64,000 nucleotides of DNA, taken from positions 21,391,085-21,455,084 of the forward strand of contig NW_024609839.1 of assembly GCF_016920785.2 (NCBI RefSeq). Reading direction: 5' to 3'. Source of the stretch: Ixodes scapularis. Taxonomy: Eukaryota > Arthropoda > Arachnida > Ixodida > Ixodidae. Of this stretch, positions 33,088 to 45,900 are shown one piece after another. How positions within the stretch are numbered: the first letter of the stretch is position 1; every line of letters begins with the position of its first letter. A program made the translations under genes and the position numbers. The notes below the pieces were generated by a model, which saw only the letters and a list, made by a program, of their open reading frames with translations, did no database searches and was not told the DNA's origin.

Positions 33088-36000
33088 TGCGACTACACCA
33101 ACGTGCCGACGACAGTGTTCACGCCCATCGAGTACGGCTGCATCGGTTACTCGGAAGAGGACGCCATCAGCAAGTTTGGAGAGGAAAACATAGAGGTGCG
33201 GTTTGTGCGTGTTCTCTTTCCGGTGTATACGGCAGGCTTGCGCTTAGCTTCTACAATGCCCTAGCAAGCTGCCGAATGCATACAAACTTTGTTTGTATGC
33301 TTTTCGATTTTTTTTCTTTTTCTCTAATCTATTGTTTTTAAGGGCTAGCTGGCTCACACACTTGTGACTGCTCACGACCGAGTGCCTTCCGACCTCTCGT
33401 GATCTCTTGCGACGACAGAACACACTGGAAACTTCTATTTTTTGTGCGTTCTTCTTTCCCTTTCGGCTCAAAGACTTTTGACAGTGTTATAAAGGATCAT
33501 TTCTCATGCATGGTTCAGATCTTGCAAATACCGCAAGACCTTCGCTGTAGTGAAACGCAGTTCGAGGGCCACCTCATAGATGCCGCCAGCGTGTCTTCTT
33601 GTCGTAAGAGATTGCAAGAACTTGGTCGTGAGCAAACGCGAGTAATGTGGTCATGCTTTCGACTGTTTACCTGAAAATACAGGGCTGGTTGGGTGTATTG
33701 AAGTGACCAGATTGAGGCGCGATATCTACATTTTGCATATAATGTTAGCTTGACAAGTTTGTCGTGGCTAAATACATTATTTTTTCTTTTCAAGTGCTGC
33801 GTCTATTTTGTGGTGCCTCAACGAGCGATTTACTGTTTCGCGTAGGTTTTTCATGCAAACTTCACACCCCTGGAGTGGACTCTTCCGAAGCGAGGGACGG
33901 ACATGGGCTATGTCAAAGTTGTCTGCCTGACTCCCGAACGGGTGAGTGAGAATTGAAAACTCCTCAGTAGAGCCGTCAACTCCTCCACAGCTCGTTGCGC
34001 ATAAATGCTTCAAACCGACATTGTCATGAGCCGTGAAAAGGTGGAATGGTGCCATTGCAAAAGGACGGACGTGACAGCTCGGAAAGAATTGCAGGAAGCC
34101 CTTCGTAGGCACCAAACGGGCAATTCTTGCCAGCGGCCCTGCCGCCGCATGTTGAGAGGGCGACGTGGTTAATCCTGGCTGTGTGATGTTGCTTTTCGAA
34201 AACACAATCCTCCTACTTGTATCTGGACAAGGCATAGGTGGATCGATACATGGTTTAGTGCAGGCAAGGCTGTAGCGTCTTTGCTCGCAAATGTTTGCAA
34301 TCGTGAAACTTCGCAGGACCGGATCCTCGGCTTCCACTACCTGGGGCCCAATGCTGGTGAGGTGACGCAGGGCTTTGCCACGGCCATGAAGCTGGGTGCC
34401 ACTAAGGCCGACTTGGATGCCACCATCGGCATACATCCAACGTGCGCCGAGGTAAGCTGCACCCAGATTCCAACGAGCTCTTTCCGATAAAGTTATTTAT
34501 TGTAATGACTAGGGTTGTGAAAATATTCAAATAGTTGTTTCAAATTATCCGGTATTCAGTATTTGCTTCAAAATTAATTGCAATATTCACATTTTTCGAA
34601 TTGCTGATTGGTATGCCGCAAAGAAGCAACGTCCGTGGAAGAGAGTGTCATGGGTGTTGCTTCTCCGCAGTGCACCCGTGCTCGGCAAGAAGCGCGCTCA
34701 ACGGGGCTAACCTGCCACGATCAACACTTAGAAAGTACAAATATTGCCATCGCATACTTAGGAGGAAAGCCCACGTTCAAAGTGGGATGGTGCACGCAAT
34801 CACCTGGTGTATTTGACATCAACTTTTTGAATGTTAATGTTTATACCACAGTAAAATTTAAAAAAAAAATTTAACTGTGGCTATTATTTAAGAGTATGGG
34901 GAATGTGGCCACAGTTTAAAGGGACCATGAAATGACTTTTTTTACTTTTTCCAGATAACTTTTACATTAAACCGTCAATGTTCACTGAATGCCGAACAGG
35001 CATCCGTTTTCGTCTCGGTTTATTAACTTCTACACAAAAAATTAATGAAATATCGACTTTTTCTTGACCGCAAAACAAGCCGTGACGTACGCTGCTTCCG
35101 GAACCGGAAGTTCTCTCGGCAGTTGGAGATGGGAGCGTTAGCGGCGACGAGTTCGGGTGTGCCGGTAGGTTTTACTGCGCCGATGTCACCGACGTATTTT
35201 CTGAATCGGCGCCTCTCATCGCCGCATCGCAGCTGAGCGAAATTCAATGAGATACGTTGCGCTACAGCGACAGCATGGGACTAGTCCAATACGCCGTTAT
35301 GCCTGTTGGGAAGTGCAGCGAATCTTCCGGTGAAGACTCCAGAAGTTAACCCAACTGTCATTGTTGGTAAAAGGCGGCCACTGTCAGTCGTTTGCAAAGC
35401 GACGTAGATGGAAACAAATTGCCGCGGCGTTTTTCGCGGTCTCGGAGATGCAGGAGCGAGCCGACGTTAAAAAAAGATACGTTTGAACTACGAGTGTCAG
35501 CAAGAGCCACGTAAATACCTGTTCACACTCGGAGCGGACGCGCGTGTTTGATGGAAGTGCTGTATTCGCGCTGTTGGTAAGCGCTTCGGGACCGATCTTT
35601 TACGATTGCAACTCGATACTGACGCGACACTCGGCAAAGAAAGGTTGGACCGGTATTGCGCGTATACCTCCCACGAACTGTTACAGCTCGACAGTGACGT
35701 GCAGTCTGTCAGAATAAAAATGGCATACCAATAATAAAGTGTACATACCGTGTTACGAAGGTAATCCATACAGCGTTTATTTCAGCTCTATATCACACAA
35801 AACAAGAAGAGAGAATCGACGAGGGTCCCTTTTCGACGAGTGTTCGTCAACCCTGCCTCGGAAAACAAGAGGAAGAGATTGACCTCACCTCTTAACCTAA
35901 AATTGAGGTCAGCGATCAAACTATAATACGGGAAGGGTCCACAAGGGTAGCGCGGGCATATTCCATTCAGCACGCCAGCCGGTCGTGGGCAGACAGACGG

Positions 36001-38949
36001 TCTTGCGACGAAGCAACGCTGCGCCGAGTCGGATTGCCTGCTAGGCCTATATCCTGAGAGCTTCGTAGGAGCGGGATTCGCGGCTGTTGTCGCTCTTCTC
36101 GGGTGTTTGTGGACCCAGCGTTCTTGATCGTCGTGGTCTGTTTTAAAGGGGTTATGACACGAAAATTAAACGGATAGATTATTCTTGAAATGGAATGCTC
36201 ATAGGCTACTTAGTATATACACCAAGTTACGCAATTTTTAGAGCTCTGATAATTGCAATATTCAATTTACGAATTTTTATAATTTTCATCTGGCGACCAG
36301 GCAACACTGCTCAAGTTAGTCACACCATGGTGTCCATAGACCACGTGACCATGAACACTCTCTCATTCTAGGCGCCCCCATGATCGCCCAAGCTCTTCTC
36401 GTCGCGGTACGAACAAAACCGCTCAAACAGCTCGGTAAACTGAAAGCTATTCTCGCTCTCGCACCCCGGCCAGTTGACCTTCCAGCCTGCATGGGCCTGC
36501 GAGACATTCCCGGACGACGGTGACCATGGCGAACTCGTCGTCGCTGGAGCTCGTCGCCAGCGGGTCCCAGTCAAAATGAACAGCTTCCAACGTCCCTTGA
36601 TAGCAATCACTCTCATCGCTGCTGCGATCAATGTCGAACACTTCGACAAGGCGATCGATGTTGTAGACGTAATCGTCAGAGACCGGATGCTGGAAACGTG
36701 GAAGGTAAACGAGGAAGCTGAGGCTCGAGACGCCAAGAGAGCCAAGACTGTGAGTGCGTGCAAGGAGACACCGCGCTGGAGGCTGGCTACGTCATCAGCC
36801 TCCAGGTCCGCCCGGATCTGCCCCTCCGAGGGGCCCGCATATAAATCGATTTATCCACGAAATTATCGCGCCTTTTTCAAAACAATTTTAGCAGGATTAT
36901 AGGAACATACAATGGGTCCTAGCAGTATAGTTATGTAATATTTTATTTTTGGCGTGTCATAACCCCTTTAAGTACATTTTTTTCTTGCTGCTTGAAGTCG
37001 GCACGCGCGAGATGAAGACGTAGAAAAATAAACGTTCAGTCAGTCAGAGTTCTGAGAGGAAGGAAACCAAAGGAAATAACCCTTCTGAACTCGGCCCTGC
37101 CCTACTGCGCACGCGCAGTGGTTGCTTCGTTTACCACACGATAGATGGCGCTTGGTTCTCAGCATTATCAAATTTGGCAATTTTCGCCACACATCTCTAA
37201 TTATGCTACAAAATGTGGATCTGAATATTATTTAACAAAACTTTTAGGAAACATTCGCCGGCTATTTATTGTTTACGATCGCGGTGCTGGTGAGGTAGGC
37301 TCTTACCCAATAGGCGACCTGGATCTGGCTGACGTGCTCCATTTCCGCGGATGCATCGTAGTGAACAGGCGAAGGAAGGAAGGCGCAAAAGAGTCCAGTT
37401 TTCTTTTAAAAGTTCTATAGCAAATAATTTTTTTTGGCTCCCTAGTTTTGTGTTTTTGTGTTTCTTTTCACACCCTTTACGACGTGCGGTGGATGAAATT
37501 CGATTTTAAAATCATTTCATGGTCCCTTTAAGAATGTGGGCACTGTACTTTCTGAGGCCACCGTCCATAAATATTGTTAGATAAAAATCATTTTAGCTTA
37601 GAAATGGACAAGTGGAAGCTCGGGAACAACCTTCACTAGTTCAGCTGCTTTTTATTTAAGCATGGTGCCTAGCGAAAGGTTTGGAGAAACTATTTTATAT
37701 TCAATTAGAAAATATTCGGCCAAAACCACTATTCGCTCCGAACTCAAAATCCACTTCATATTTGCACATGCCTAGGATAGATAAACTCTAGTTGTCTAAC
37801 TGGCTTGTCTGCTTCATTGTGCAATGCTATTACTGGACTACAGTGTTGCTTAATTAGATAATTGGAATTGCCAGGCCACTTGTGGGGAGGATTGATGTTG
37901 TAAGCATTCTGTTTCGGCACTCTCAAGCACCTTCTCGCAAAGTGCAAAAGATCAAGCAATACATAACCATTCGTTTTATGATTATTGTTCCAGTAAAAGT
38001 ATGGTGTAAAACATCCACTTCAAGTGTGCTCTCGTAGATATGATTATTCTAAGGACGAAGCCCAGTTGTTTTTATGTTAATGTGGTGAATCCTTTTTTAA
38101 CTACCATAACTATTTTAACAACTATTTTTTTTTTTCTTCTAGTTACACAGGTGTTTGTCTTTTTTTTAAGGGAAAATGTATTACTGTTGCATTGTGAGCC
38201 CGAGTTTGCAATAACAGGATGGTACCGGCAATCAGTTACATCTTTTTTGCATATTTGGCACATTTACTGTAGCACCGGTGTTAAGCAGGTGCACAAATTT
38301 AAATAATGAAATAGCATTTCAAGCAACTAGTCGGGGCTTTTGGGAATTGCATTATCAAGGAAAGAGTAGACCTTTAAATGGACAAAAAGGGGTCTGAACA
38401 TGGACAGTACAGATGTACAAAGTGTCTCTTAAAAAAATAGGAATTCTTTTTTTGTTGCAAAAAATTAACTGTATGCACCACCAATTGCCGTCTCTGCCCA
38501 AAAGTGGCGCTAGCAGTCCGGACCATATGTCAAAGTGTCGGTGCTTGATGTTATTTGGTTCAAACATCATAAAACAATTTTCGTAAATTTGAATTGGAAA
38601 AATGGCAGCTGACGATGCCCAGATGCCCACGAACACGTGAAGCTGAATGGCATTGGCCACCGAGAGCGGGTCTCATTTTGCCATTTTAATTTTCAGAAAA
38701 TCAGATAATGGTTAGTTCTGACCCATTTGGGTGGAATCTGAGCTCTTAACGATGCATAGGTAGTTTTGGTAAAGAAAACACCATCAAATTATTCTGGGTG
38801 CGCAGTGTGGATTCATAGTTAATCACTCAAAGGGCTGCTTGCGTGCCGTCCATTTAAGAAATCGCACAACCCTCTCGCAGCTCTTGACCACGTTGTCGAT
38901 CACCAAGAGATCCGGGACAGACGCCAAGCAGGGAGGCTGCTGAGGTTAA
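33088..38949 (+). CDS. TrxR: Thioredoxin reductase (selenoprotein), 3' four exons
   Basis: Exons 33088-33195, 33846-33941, 34317-34451 and 38881-38949 join in phase 0 with GT-AG introns. They encode the dimerisation domain of a high-Mr thioredoxin reductase: TVFTPIEYGCIGYSEEDA, FHANFTPLEWTLPKRG, ILGFHYLGPNAGEVTQGFA and IGIHPTCAE with the catalytic His-Pro-Thr base region. The last exon reads TTLSITKRSG and ends Gly-Cys-UGA-Gly-stop, the redox-active Cys-Sec tail that reduces thioredoxin using NADPH and FAD electrons. Upstream exons (FAD and NADPH domains) are not seen in the window, so the gene is partial. The 4.4-kb last intron holds a TTAA element. Confidence 0.93.
34920..37527. mobile_element. 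TTAA-flanked DNA element in TrxR last intron
   Basis: Near-perfect ends AGGGACCATGAAATGA (34920-34935) and its complement (37512-37527) are flanked by TTAA (34916-34919 and 37528-37531). The interior contains a block (35457-36142 continued at 36972-37035) homologous to 13925-14720 in another TTAA element whose ends differ. A second TTAA element is nested at 36147-36967. No complete transposase is seen. Bases 34452-34915 and 37532-38394 of the intron show nothing recognisable. Confidence 0.85.
36147..36967. mobile_element. Nested TTAA element with empty-site evidence
   Basis: The ends AGGGGTTATGACACG (36147-36161) and its exact complement (36953-36967) sit between TTAA copies (36143-36146 and 36968-36971). 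The related repeat at 14630-14645 reads GTCTGTTTTAAGTACTCC without the insertion, an internal empty-site control. On the minus strand a Ser/Asp-rich frame (36641-36447; FDIDRSSDESDCYQGTLEA) may be a leftover first exon. Confidence 0.92.
38395..38800. mobile_element. Degenerate long-TIR MITE, relative of 45237-46703
   Basis: The left arm includes CTGCCCAAAAGTGGCGCTAG (38497-38516), also present in the family copies near 43316-43335 and 45317-45345. The right arm near 38690-38760 is an imperfect complement. Target duplications cannot be read. Confidence 0.5.
38881..38949 (+). CDS. TrxR: TrxR terminal exon with selenocysteine UGA
   Basis: The acceptor CTCTCGCAG ends at 38880. The frame gives L-L-T-T-L-S-I-T-K-R-S-G and finishes TGC TGA GGT TAA: Cys (38938-38940), Sec (UGA, 38941-38943), Gly, stop (38947-38949). 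GCUG is the invariant metazoan Sec-TrxR tail. An automated predictor would stop at UGA or drop this exon. Confidence 0.93.
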
Positions 38950-39151
38950 ATCCCGTCGTCTGGAGGGCCGTCCGCTTCGACCATTCTGCCGACGTCTCCT
39001 CGCACCGAAGAGCCATAGACATGAAGTGGCGATAGAAGCAGATTGCAAGCCTTTCATCAACAACAGAAGTCGGCGTAGAAGCGGCAGCCTTCCGGCGATG
39101 GGGAAAAAGCCGTGTTTTGTCGGGTATCACTGCGCAGCTTCTCGCACTTGC

Positions 39152-39214
39152 GAGACAAATGACGGCTGTGCCGCGAAACCCAGAATTTGGGAGCGGCCGG
39201 CTTGATGTTGCTGC
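39152..39214 (+). promoter_or_regulatory. SECIS-like element in the TrxR 3' UTR
   Basis: ATGA (39159-39162) pairs across a stem with TGAT (39203-39206), giving the non-Watson-Crick quartet of a SECIS. Between them are a GC-rich stem (GGC...GCCGC with GCGGCC), the unpaired AAA at 39176-39178 and a mini-stem CCCAG-AATTT-GGG typical of form II. It lies about 210 bases after the stop, where a SECIS must be to decode the UGA. Confidence 0.85.
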
Positions 39215-39302
39215 AGCAGTCGTTCCCTCAAGCTCAATCGCAAGATTGCTTGTTTTTTTAAACTGTGCAGAGCTTGTTTCTTTGTAGTGTTATGCGCTTT
39301 GC

Positions 39303-39308
39303 AATAAA
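39303..39308 (+). other. AATAAA poly(A) signal of TrxR
   Basis: This is the first AATAAA after the SECIS-like hairpin, about 100 bases downstream of it. Confidence 0.7.
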
Positions 39309-39695
39309 TATTTATTGAGCTCTTATCATTCTAGTTACATCCTAATTTTACTGCGGCTACGACTTTGGCATCAAGGGGGCAGGTGGCCCAATGGTGGCAT
39401 CTAGCACAGACTACTGTAGGTAAGGCACTACTTGGTGATCAGACTGCATTCAAAGCTGAGCAATCTCTCTGGTAGCCATCGTGAATTTTTTATGGATGTA
39501 TATTATATACACGGACATTGCAAGTAAAATATTCCATTCAAAAGGAATTCTTGCAAGATCTCATGCGAATTACAAAGTGATCAGGTAAGGCGTTCCAAAG
39601 CACTTGATCTGACTTTTGAGCCTATGCCTCTTACCTCCATGTGATGGAATGATGCAAGCAGTGATGGAATTATTGCGCTGCCATGCTGGCCATGT

Positions 39696-39764
39696 CATCA
39701 TCTGCAAGTTCAGACGATGACATGGCCATGCTGGCCATGTCATCGTCTGAACTTGCAGATGATG
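39696..39764. repeat. Perfect 33-bp palindrome with 3-base loop
   Basis: Arms 39696-39728 and 39732-39764 are exact complements around TGC. It lies downstream of the TrxR poly(A) signal. A short frame continues from it into a basic tail (about 39790-39830), but no gene was recognised. Confidence 0.95.
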
Positions 39765-39865
39765 TCGATGATGTCAGAGCTCAAACTCCCAAGAAAAAAA
39801 TTGCAAGAGGACGCTTAAGCTTCGATAGCTAAACATATAAACCCACTCGTTCTCAAGCCATGCAA

Positions 39866-39945
39866 GCCTGCCTGCATGGCCTAGTGGCTAGCATGTCTGG
39901 CTCGCAACCAAAAGGTCATGGATTGGAATCCTGCCGCCGCCTAAA
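39866..39945 (+). repeat. tRNA-derived SINE head
   Basis: The A-box-like TGGCCTAGTGG (39878-39888) and B-box-like GGATTGGAATCC (39920-39931) are spaced as in a tRNA, followed by A/T-rich sequence. The degenerate B box and missing acceptor stem rule out a functional tRNA. Confidence 0.6.
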
Positions 39946-39989
39946 ATTATTTTTTAATTTTTCTTTAAGGCAAATGTATTGCTTTATAG

Positions 39990-40315
39990 CAGGGGTTCTC
40001 AAACTGGGTTCTGGGGAACACAGGGGTTCCACGAGCTGGTCTCATGGGTTCCATGAACACCCAAATTGCAACCCCCCCCCCCCATGCTGCAGGCTGCGCA
40101 GCAGGACCATGCAAAGCACCTTCATCTCATTTTGTAATTTTGTACTGACATTGCAATTGATATGGTGGGGATATATGGGAAGCAACACAAGCAAAATTGC
40201 CTACAATTATGCATCTGTTGCTTCTCGGTGGGCAAATATGGAGGAAGGGGGGGTTCCGCGGCAGTTTTTGAGGCTTCCTGTGGTTCCGCGAAGCCAAAAA
40301 GTTTGAGAACCCCTG
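39990..40315. mobile_element. hAT MITE with perfect 8-bp duplication
   Basis: CAGGGGTTCTCAAACT at 39990 and its complement ending at 40315 are hAT-type TIRs. CTTTATAG is duplicated exactly at 39982-39989 and 40316-40323. It is 326 bp, non-coding. Confidence 0.92.
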
Positions 40316-40889
40316 CTTTATAGAGTGAAATCATTTGAGACATGCAGTGACCTTGAATTTACATTACACGTCACGTTTTAGTCACTTTCATTCCACGTGA
40401 GCATTTGAAATTCCCACGCGAGTTTGTGTGGCTGGGATGTTGACCCTATCGACCAATCAGGATTTTTCCATTCTGCGACACAAGCTCCTTAAAGCTATCA
40501 CTTTCAAATTAATAAAATGGTGGTATAGCGGTAGCTCTAAGACAGAACCAAGGTCTCGTACTCCCGATGAGATCTCTCAATCATCATCTCCGCCACATGC
40601 CTCTACACCTTGACCACCTTGCACAGTCACGCATGCATCAAACTTCTCTGCATCGCATTGGTGCGTTGGGGGAAGTGACTTGTGCGGCCTAGCACCTGTA
40701 AGTTAGCACGATGGGCTCAGAAATTATGCGCTGTACTATTACAAATCACTTTTTTTTCTTGATTGTAGGTTGACTTTTAATTTCAAAGAACAGTGCCAAC
40801 AAAAAAAAAGGAAACAAGAAATGCACTTATGTTTGAACAAGTAAACAAGGTAGTTTCCACTGAGCAGTTGACTCTAGCCTGGGGTCAGC

Positions 40890-41030
40890 CAGTACAATGA
40901 TCATCCAGATGGAAATGGGCGAGGTGGGGATGGAACCGAAGTTCCCTGGATTCTGCAGTATGAGGTTTTTCTCCACGTGCTCCAAGCTGGTGTGCACTAG
41001 CCCACTCTGCCACCGATCCCTTCCACATAT
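40890..41030 (-). repeat. tRNA-derived SINE head, minus strand
   Basis: On the minus strand, TGGCAGAGTGGGCTAGTG (A box, about 41012-40995) and CGGTTCCATCCCC (B box, about 40940-40928) occur in order with a long variable-like insert, suggesting descent from a Leu/Ser-type tRNA. Confidence 0.55.
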
Positions 41031-42986
41031 GTTTATTGATTTTACATAAATGATATTGATAGGCAACATTAACTATGCACATAAAAGAGGGAGTGGGAGA
41101 AGCGTGAAGTATTTTGCTATAATTTATTTTCAATCTTTATTTCTATTGTAAACAGAACCTACTTTGACCTGAGCATTCTAAAATACAGTTGTGTGTCATG
41201 TGCTTTTCATGACTATTTGTATAATTACAAAAGGTAGCAAGTAAAACATTTGTATATCAAAGCTGAACCCTGCATTATTATCGAAGATTGGCCCTTTTAG
41301 CAGTGCAATTATTTAATTTTAAAGTGATGTGCTAACACACATTAGGATTTGCTCCAAAAAAACACATGACTGCTCCAAGCAAAATGTTGCTTCCATCACC
41401 GTACAAGCCTTTTAACCCCAATGCACAAGTTCTCAAACCTCTACCTAGGAACCCAGAGGCTTTGCATTCCCAAAGTTCTCAAATATCCTCAGTCAATCCA
41501 GCCTTTGATGTTGCTGGCATCCCCAAAAACACCATAATGGTTTTGACATTGGTGCACTGAAGTTGTTTCCATAAAACAGATGAAAAATAAACCTATTGTG
41601 GAAAGACATAAAAATGCACAAGTAGCAGATCAAGAGCCAGAGTTATAATAAATCATTACAGGTACATTCCGGTATTTAAAAAGAGAAATAAGTATTCTGG
41701 TTTAATAAGCAATACAAACTAAACCCAGAGGAGAATCCAATGCTTTAGAAGTAATTTAGGAATATGACTACACTTGTTACATGCTTTTATGAAATTGATA
41801 CAGCATGCACACCAACATTAAATATATGCATTGATCACCACATGCACGATGCAGCATTGGAAGCGTTCAAGCCAGAACTTGGCAGAGTTTGGGATAACTG
41901 GTGGTAAACTAAACCCTAAGTGGGCCTCAGACTCCAGCAATATGCCTCTAGTACCAACAAACCTCTGAATCACATGGAAAAAAAAAAAGTAACACTTCTT
42001 GGGACAAGGATCATGTGACGGGCTAGTTGGTTATACATTATGAATTTAAAAGTAGCGCTAAAGACAAGGACAAGTAGAAGACACGGACAGGCGCCGACTC
42101 GTAACTGATACTTAGTGAAGAGTAAAAGGAAGATAAAGCAGAAGTGCAAGGACATATACAAAATGAAAAAGAAGACTAAACAAAAAGAAAGAAAGCAACA
42201 ATTATTTTTGACTTCAAAATTAGGAAATAAGAAAAAAGTATGGTAAAAATTAAAATCCTGGGACAGCTTTTTGTGTAAACACCTACTTGTACTGGGCAAT
42301 TGCAGAGCAAGGCAGTGAGTTTTCACAACGATAAAAACTTGCATTATGCCTAGTAAAATGTTCTCACACCATGCAACCTTTGTGTTAAATATCTATTAAT
42401 GCACTGCATTCTGTTCAGAAGGCAGACTCAGCAATGCGAACATGCTTAAAAAAATTACAAGTTTCAGAACTGTTGGCATAGAGCGCTCCACCAGAAGGCA
42501 CTCCACAAATCCATCGTCGCATGCTGCAATACAACACTAGTGGCTTGCTGTGGCCATAGCTTTCAGATTGTGAAGTTTCACTGAACCAAAGCGAGCAAAG
42601 GTACAGGCAAAGGTAGTCTTTTTCAAAAGTCCAGAGCCCACGGCATGTGTGGCCGAAGTGGGCTCGCTTCCATGTGGCAACTCCGCTATCATCAGCGCAG
42701 GCTAGCTGCGAGGGTCTTGAGAGCAAGGAAGAATTTCGCTTTTGTGTCATACTGCCCTTGATAAGCACGAAACAAGAGTGAATTTCCCCATTGCTCTCAA
42801 AACCTCCTCAATGGGCCAGTGCCAACCAAGGTGGCACTGCCGCATAGGAGCGAGCCCGCTCAGGCGAAGCGTGCCAGGAGACTCGACTTGTGTTAGAAAG
42901 ACTACATAAATGACGAACACCAAGACTTTTCATTTAAAAAAATACAAAGCAAAAAAAAAAAAAGGTGCGGACACGGTCATTACAGA
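41031..42986. other. Intergenic, no gene recognised
   Basis: AT-rich sequence with short ORFs only. It separates TrxR (+) from the 3' end of Nuf2 (-). No clear poly(A) signal for Nuf2 was located here. Confidence 0.5.
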
Positions 42987-45900
42987 TTAGATGCACACTC
43001 CGCATCTTTGGAGGGTTCTTTCCTCAGGAAAGAACACCTTCTCGGCCATTGTGAGCATGGCCTCGTGTCTCGCAAAGACCCGCTGGGAGTTCAGTCGTGT
43101 CTCGGCCACTTTGTCCGCCAAGGACTGCCGAACCTTTTTCGCTTCGTCCTGGACTTGACGGATTTCAGCATCCAAGCCTGCCACCTGAGCAGAGATCGGA
43201 CAGTGTAAAACGCAGCATGCAAGGAGGCAAACACAGCATGTCCCTCCGAAAAAAATTTACAGGGTTTTTTTTTCACCCGGAAAATAAACTATGCATCGCC
43301 GAACACTCAGACTTTGCCCAAAAGTAGCGCTAGTGGCTCAAACCAGATGCCAGCTTCAGAACTAACAGTTACCTTATAAAAAGTGAACAGATTTTCAGAA
43401 AAGAAGGGCCCCTGAAAAGAAAAAAAAAATAATCTTTTTTTAACAGTCTGGGTGGGACACGAGACTCAAAAACTTAATTTTCTGTGCATTTTTTTAATTT
43501 TTTTTAGAGCAATATTGATGGTGAGAGACACTATTTAGTTGGCAGTCACCTCCTTTCCACTTGTTTTCTCTCTCTGCATTTCGGGTGCGTGGAGGAGATG
43601 TGGATTGGCTTCACGATCGAGATAGTCATTCCGGAATGACCTGCAACATTATGAACTTCGCGTGCAGAATTTCAAATAAACCTCTCTCCGTCAATATTGC
43701 TCTAAGACTTTTTTTTGTTTTGCTTAAAATGTATTTTTTGACATGCGAGTCTCAACCAGATTGTTTAAAAAAAAGGATTTTTCTTTTCAGGGGCCCTTTA
43801 AGTGGAAAAAAGGGCCCGTTTTTGGGAAATGACGCCGTTCATCCCCACATAGCTGCCATTTACCCACTGCCAATTTCAGAAAATTGCTTACAACCATTAA
43901 AAAAGATAGTTCTGGGACTCTGGCGCCTGGACCGGACTGCTAGTGCCATATTCGGGCAAAGGCAGAAAACGGCAATATGTTTGTTTTTGTGGAGAAAAAC
44001 ATTCCGTAAATTATTTTTGAGGCGTCCCATGCACAAGCAGTGGGACACAGTGCAACGGAAACCTTTATGCTGTCCGATCACAGTTGTACCAAGGCACCAA
44101 ACGGTAGGATGTGCACGAAACGAGACGCGGGTTTCTCCGGTGCAAACCGACACGAAGGGACATTGCATTCATCTGATTTCGCCTAAAATTAGTAATATAG
44201 GATTTGGGGGCCCGCAGAAGAAGATGCCCAAATATGGCAAAGCAACCTGCACACTCGTGCGAATTTCGTAGGAAGAGTGAAAAATGCACCCTTTGCAGTT
44301 CTACAACCAGAATGGAACATCCAAGAGCAAACTGCCGTATGTTGCACGGTGCTGAGTGCAAGCAGCCTTTGTTGCGCAGGATACAGCAGAAGTTTTCTCT
44401 TTGGCGCTCAACTTGACAAAGAGGAAGCGTGTCACGTATTGAGGAGGGAGGGGAGGGCATGAGCGTTGCCTATGTTGGCACAAAAAGCAGAGCACACGGA
44501 ACTATTTTCCTGTTGGCCGAAAGGCTGTGGGGACTCTTTTTGTCCACGCCCACTTCCGTGACGTTACGCCACCTCGTGCCCATTATAACCTCCTTGCCTA
44601 CAATAGAATGGCGGCCAGCTGGCAGTGCCAGACCTCGGAATCCTTATAGCAGACCAGCTCTTGGCGCTCGAGACTGAGCTCCTCGAGGCACTGCTTCGCT
44701 TGGGCCAACTGCTCCTTCTTGAAACTGAGCATGGACTGCATGGCCTGGTGCTGGAACGCCGTCTGGCCGTCCAGCTTGCTCTTCTTTTCGGCCTCTGCCT
44801 CCCTCTCCTTTAGCAGGCGGTGGTATTTGTCCTTCGCACTCTTCCTGCGTTCAAAAGCACGTGCAAATCAAAGCAAGAACAGCTCCTTCCAGCCGCTGTC
44901 ACTTTGTCAATGATTACAGTTACAAGCAGTGTTACCAAAGGTACGGGGACAAGAGCATAACTCAAGCAGTTGGAGAGGGGACAACTTTCTCGGATTCTGC
45001 GATAATCGGGGACGACTTTCTGTGGCAATGCAGTCAAAGGTGTGGGAACACGTGTGCTCACGTGCTTCGAGCTGCACCCAAGGCTGCGCATGCGCACTCC
45101 CCCTCTTTTCGCAAAGGCGGTGGAACTTTCCCCCCGATAAAACAAAGCAGAGAATACAAAAGCGTAGACCTGCCTTTAAAATGCTCCCCTAAAGAAAACA
45201 AAAAAAATTTATATTTGGTTAGTTATTACTGATATACAGGGTGTCACAAAAGAAAATTTACACGGTATTTTCTACCGCAAAAATAAACTAGGCATCGCCG
45301 AACGCTCATTCTCCGCCCAAAGGTACAGCTAGAGGTCACAACCAGATGCCAAAGTTTTAGCCCGATCCGATAACTTAATCAAAAGTTATAAGTAGAATTC
45401 CTCGTTTTCGATTTCTATTTTTTCAAAATTCGGCGTACTTTTTTCGGTGTTTATTTTAAAACTCAGTTTTCGGTTTTTTTCGGCGTATATTTATGCCCAC
45501 AAAAGTTTATCGGCTTTTTTCGGTGAATATAAAATGAACACCAACGGACACCGGATAAGATGGTCCTTCTAACTCTGATATTTGTGATCACTCAAAGAAT
45601 AACGGCACAGATACATTGAAACATAAACGGACACTTTATTTGGCAAATATGTGCAACTGTAAAGGAAACAAGAAAACAACAACAGAAGTACAAGCAAGTC
45701 AGATACAAAGCCTATGCCGAAATAACATGGAACTTCACCTTTTGTACATCAGGATTACGTGATCTTATTATAGTACACACACATGTACTTTCCCAGGTTC
45801 TCCTCGTTGATCCGCACCCTTTCTTGCCTGTTAATATGACCCTGAGCTTCGAGGATGCCTTCTCAACGCTAACACTGGACACTGGCAGGCTGAGGAGGTG

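Noticed and set aside
39866..39945. A functional tRNA gene
   Set aside because: The B box is degenerate, no acceptor stem closes, and A/T-rich SINE-like sequence follows.
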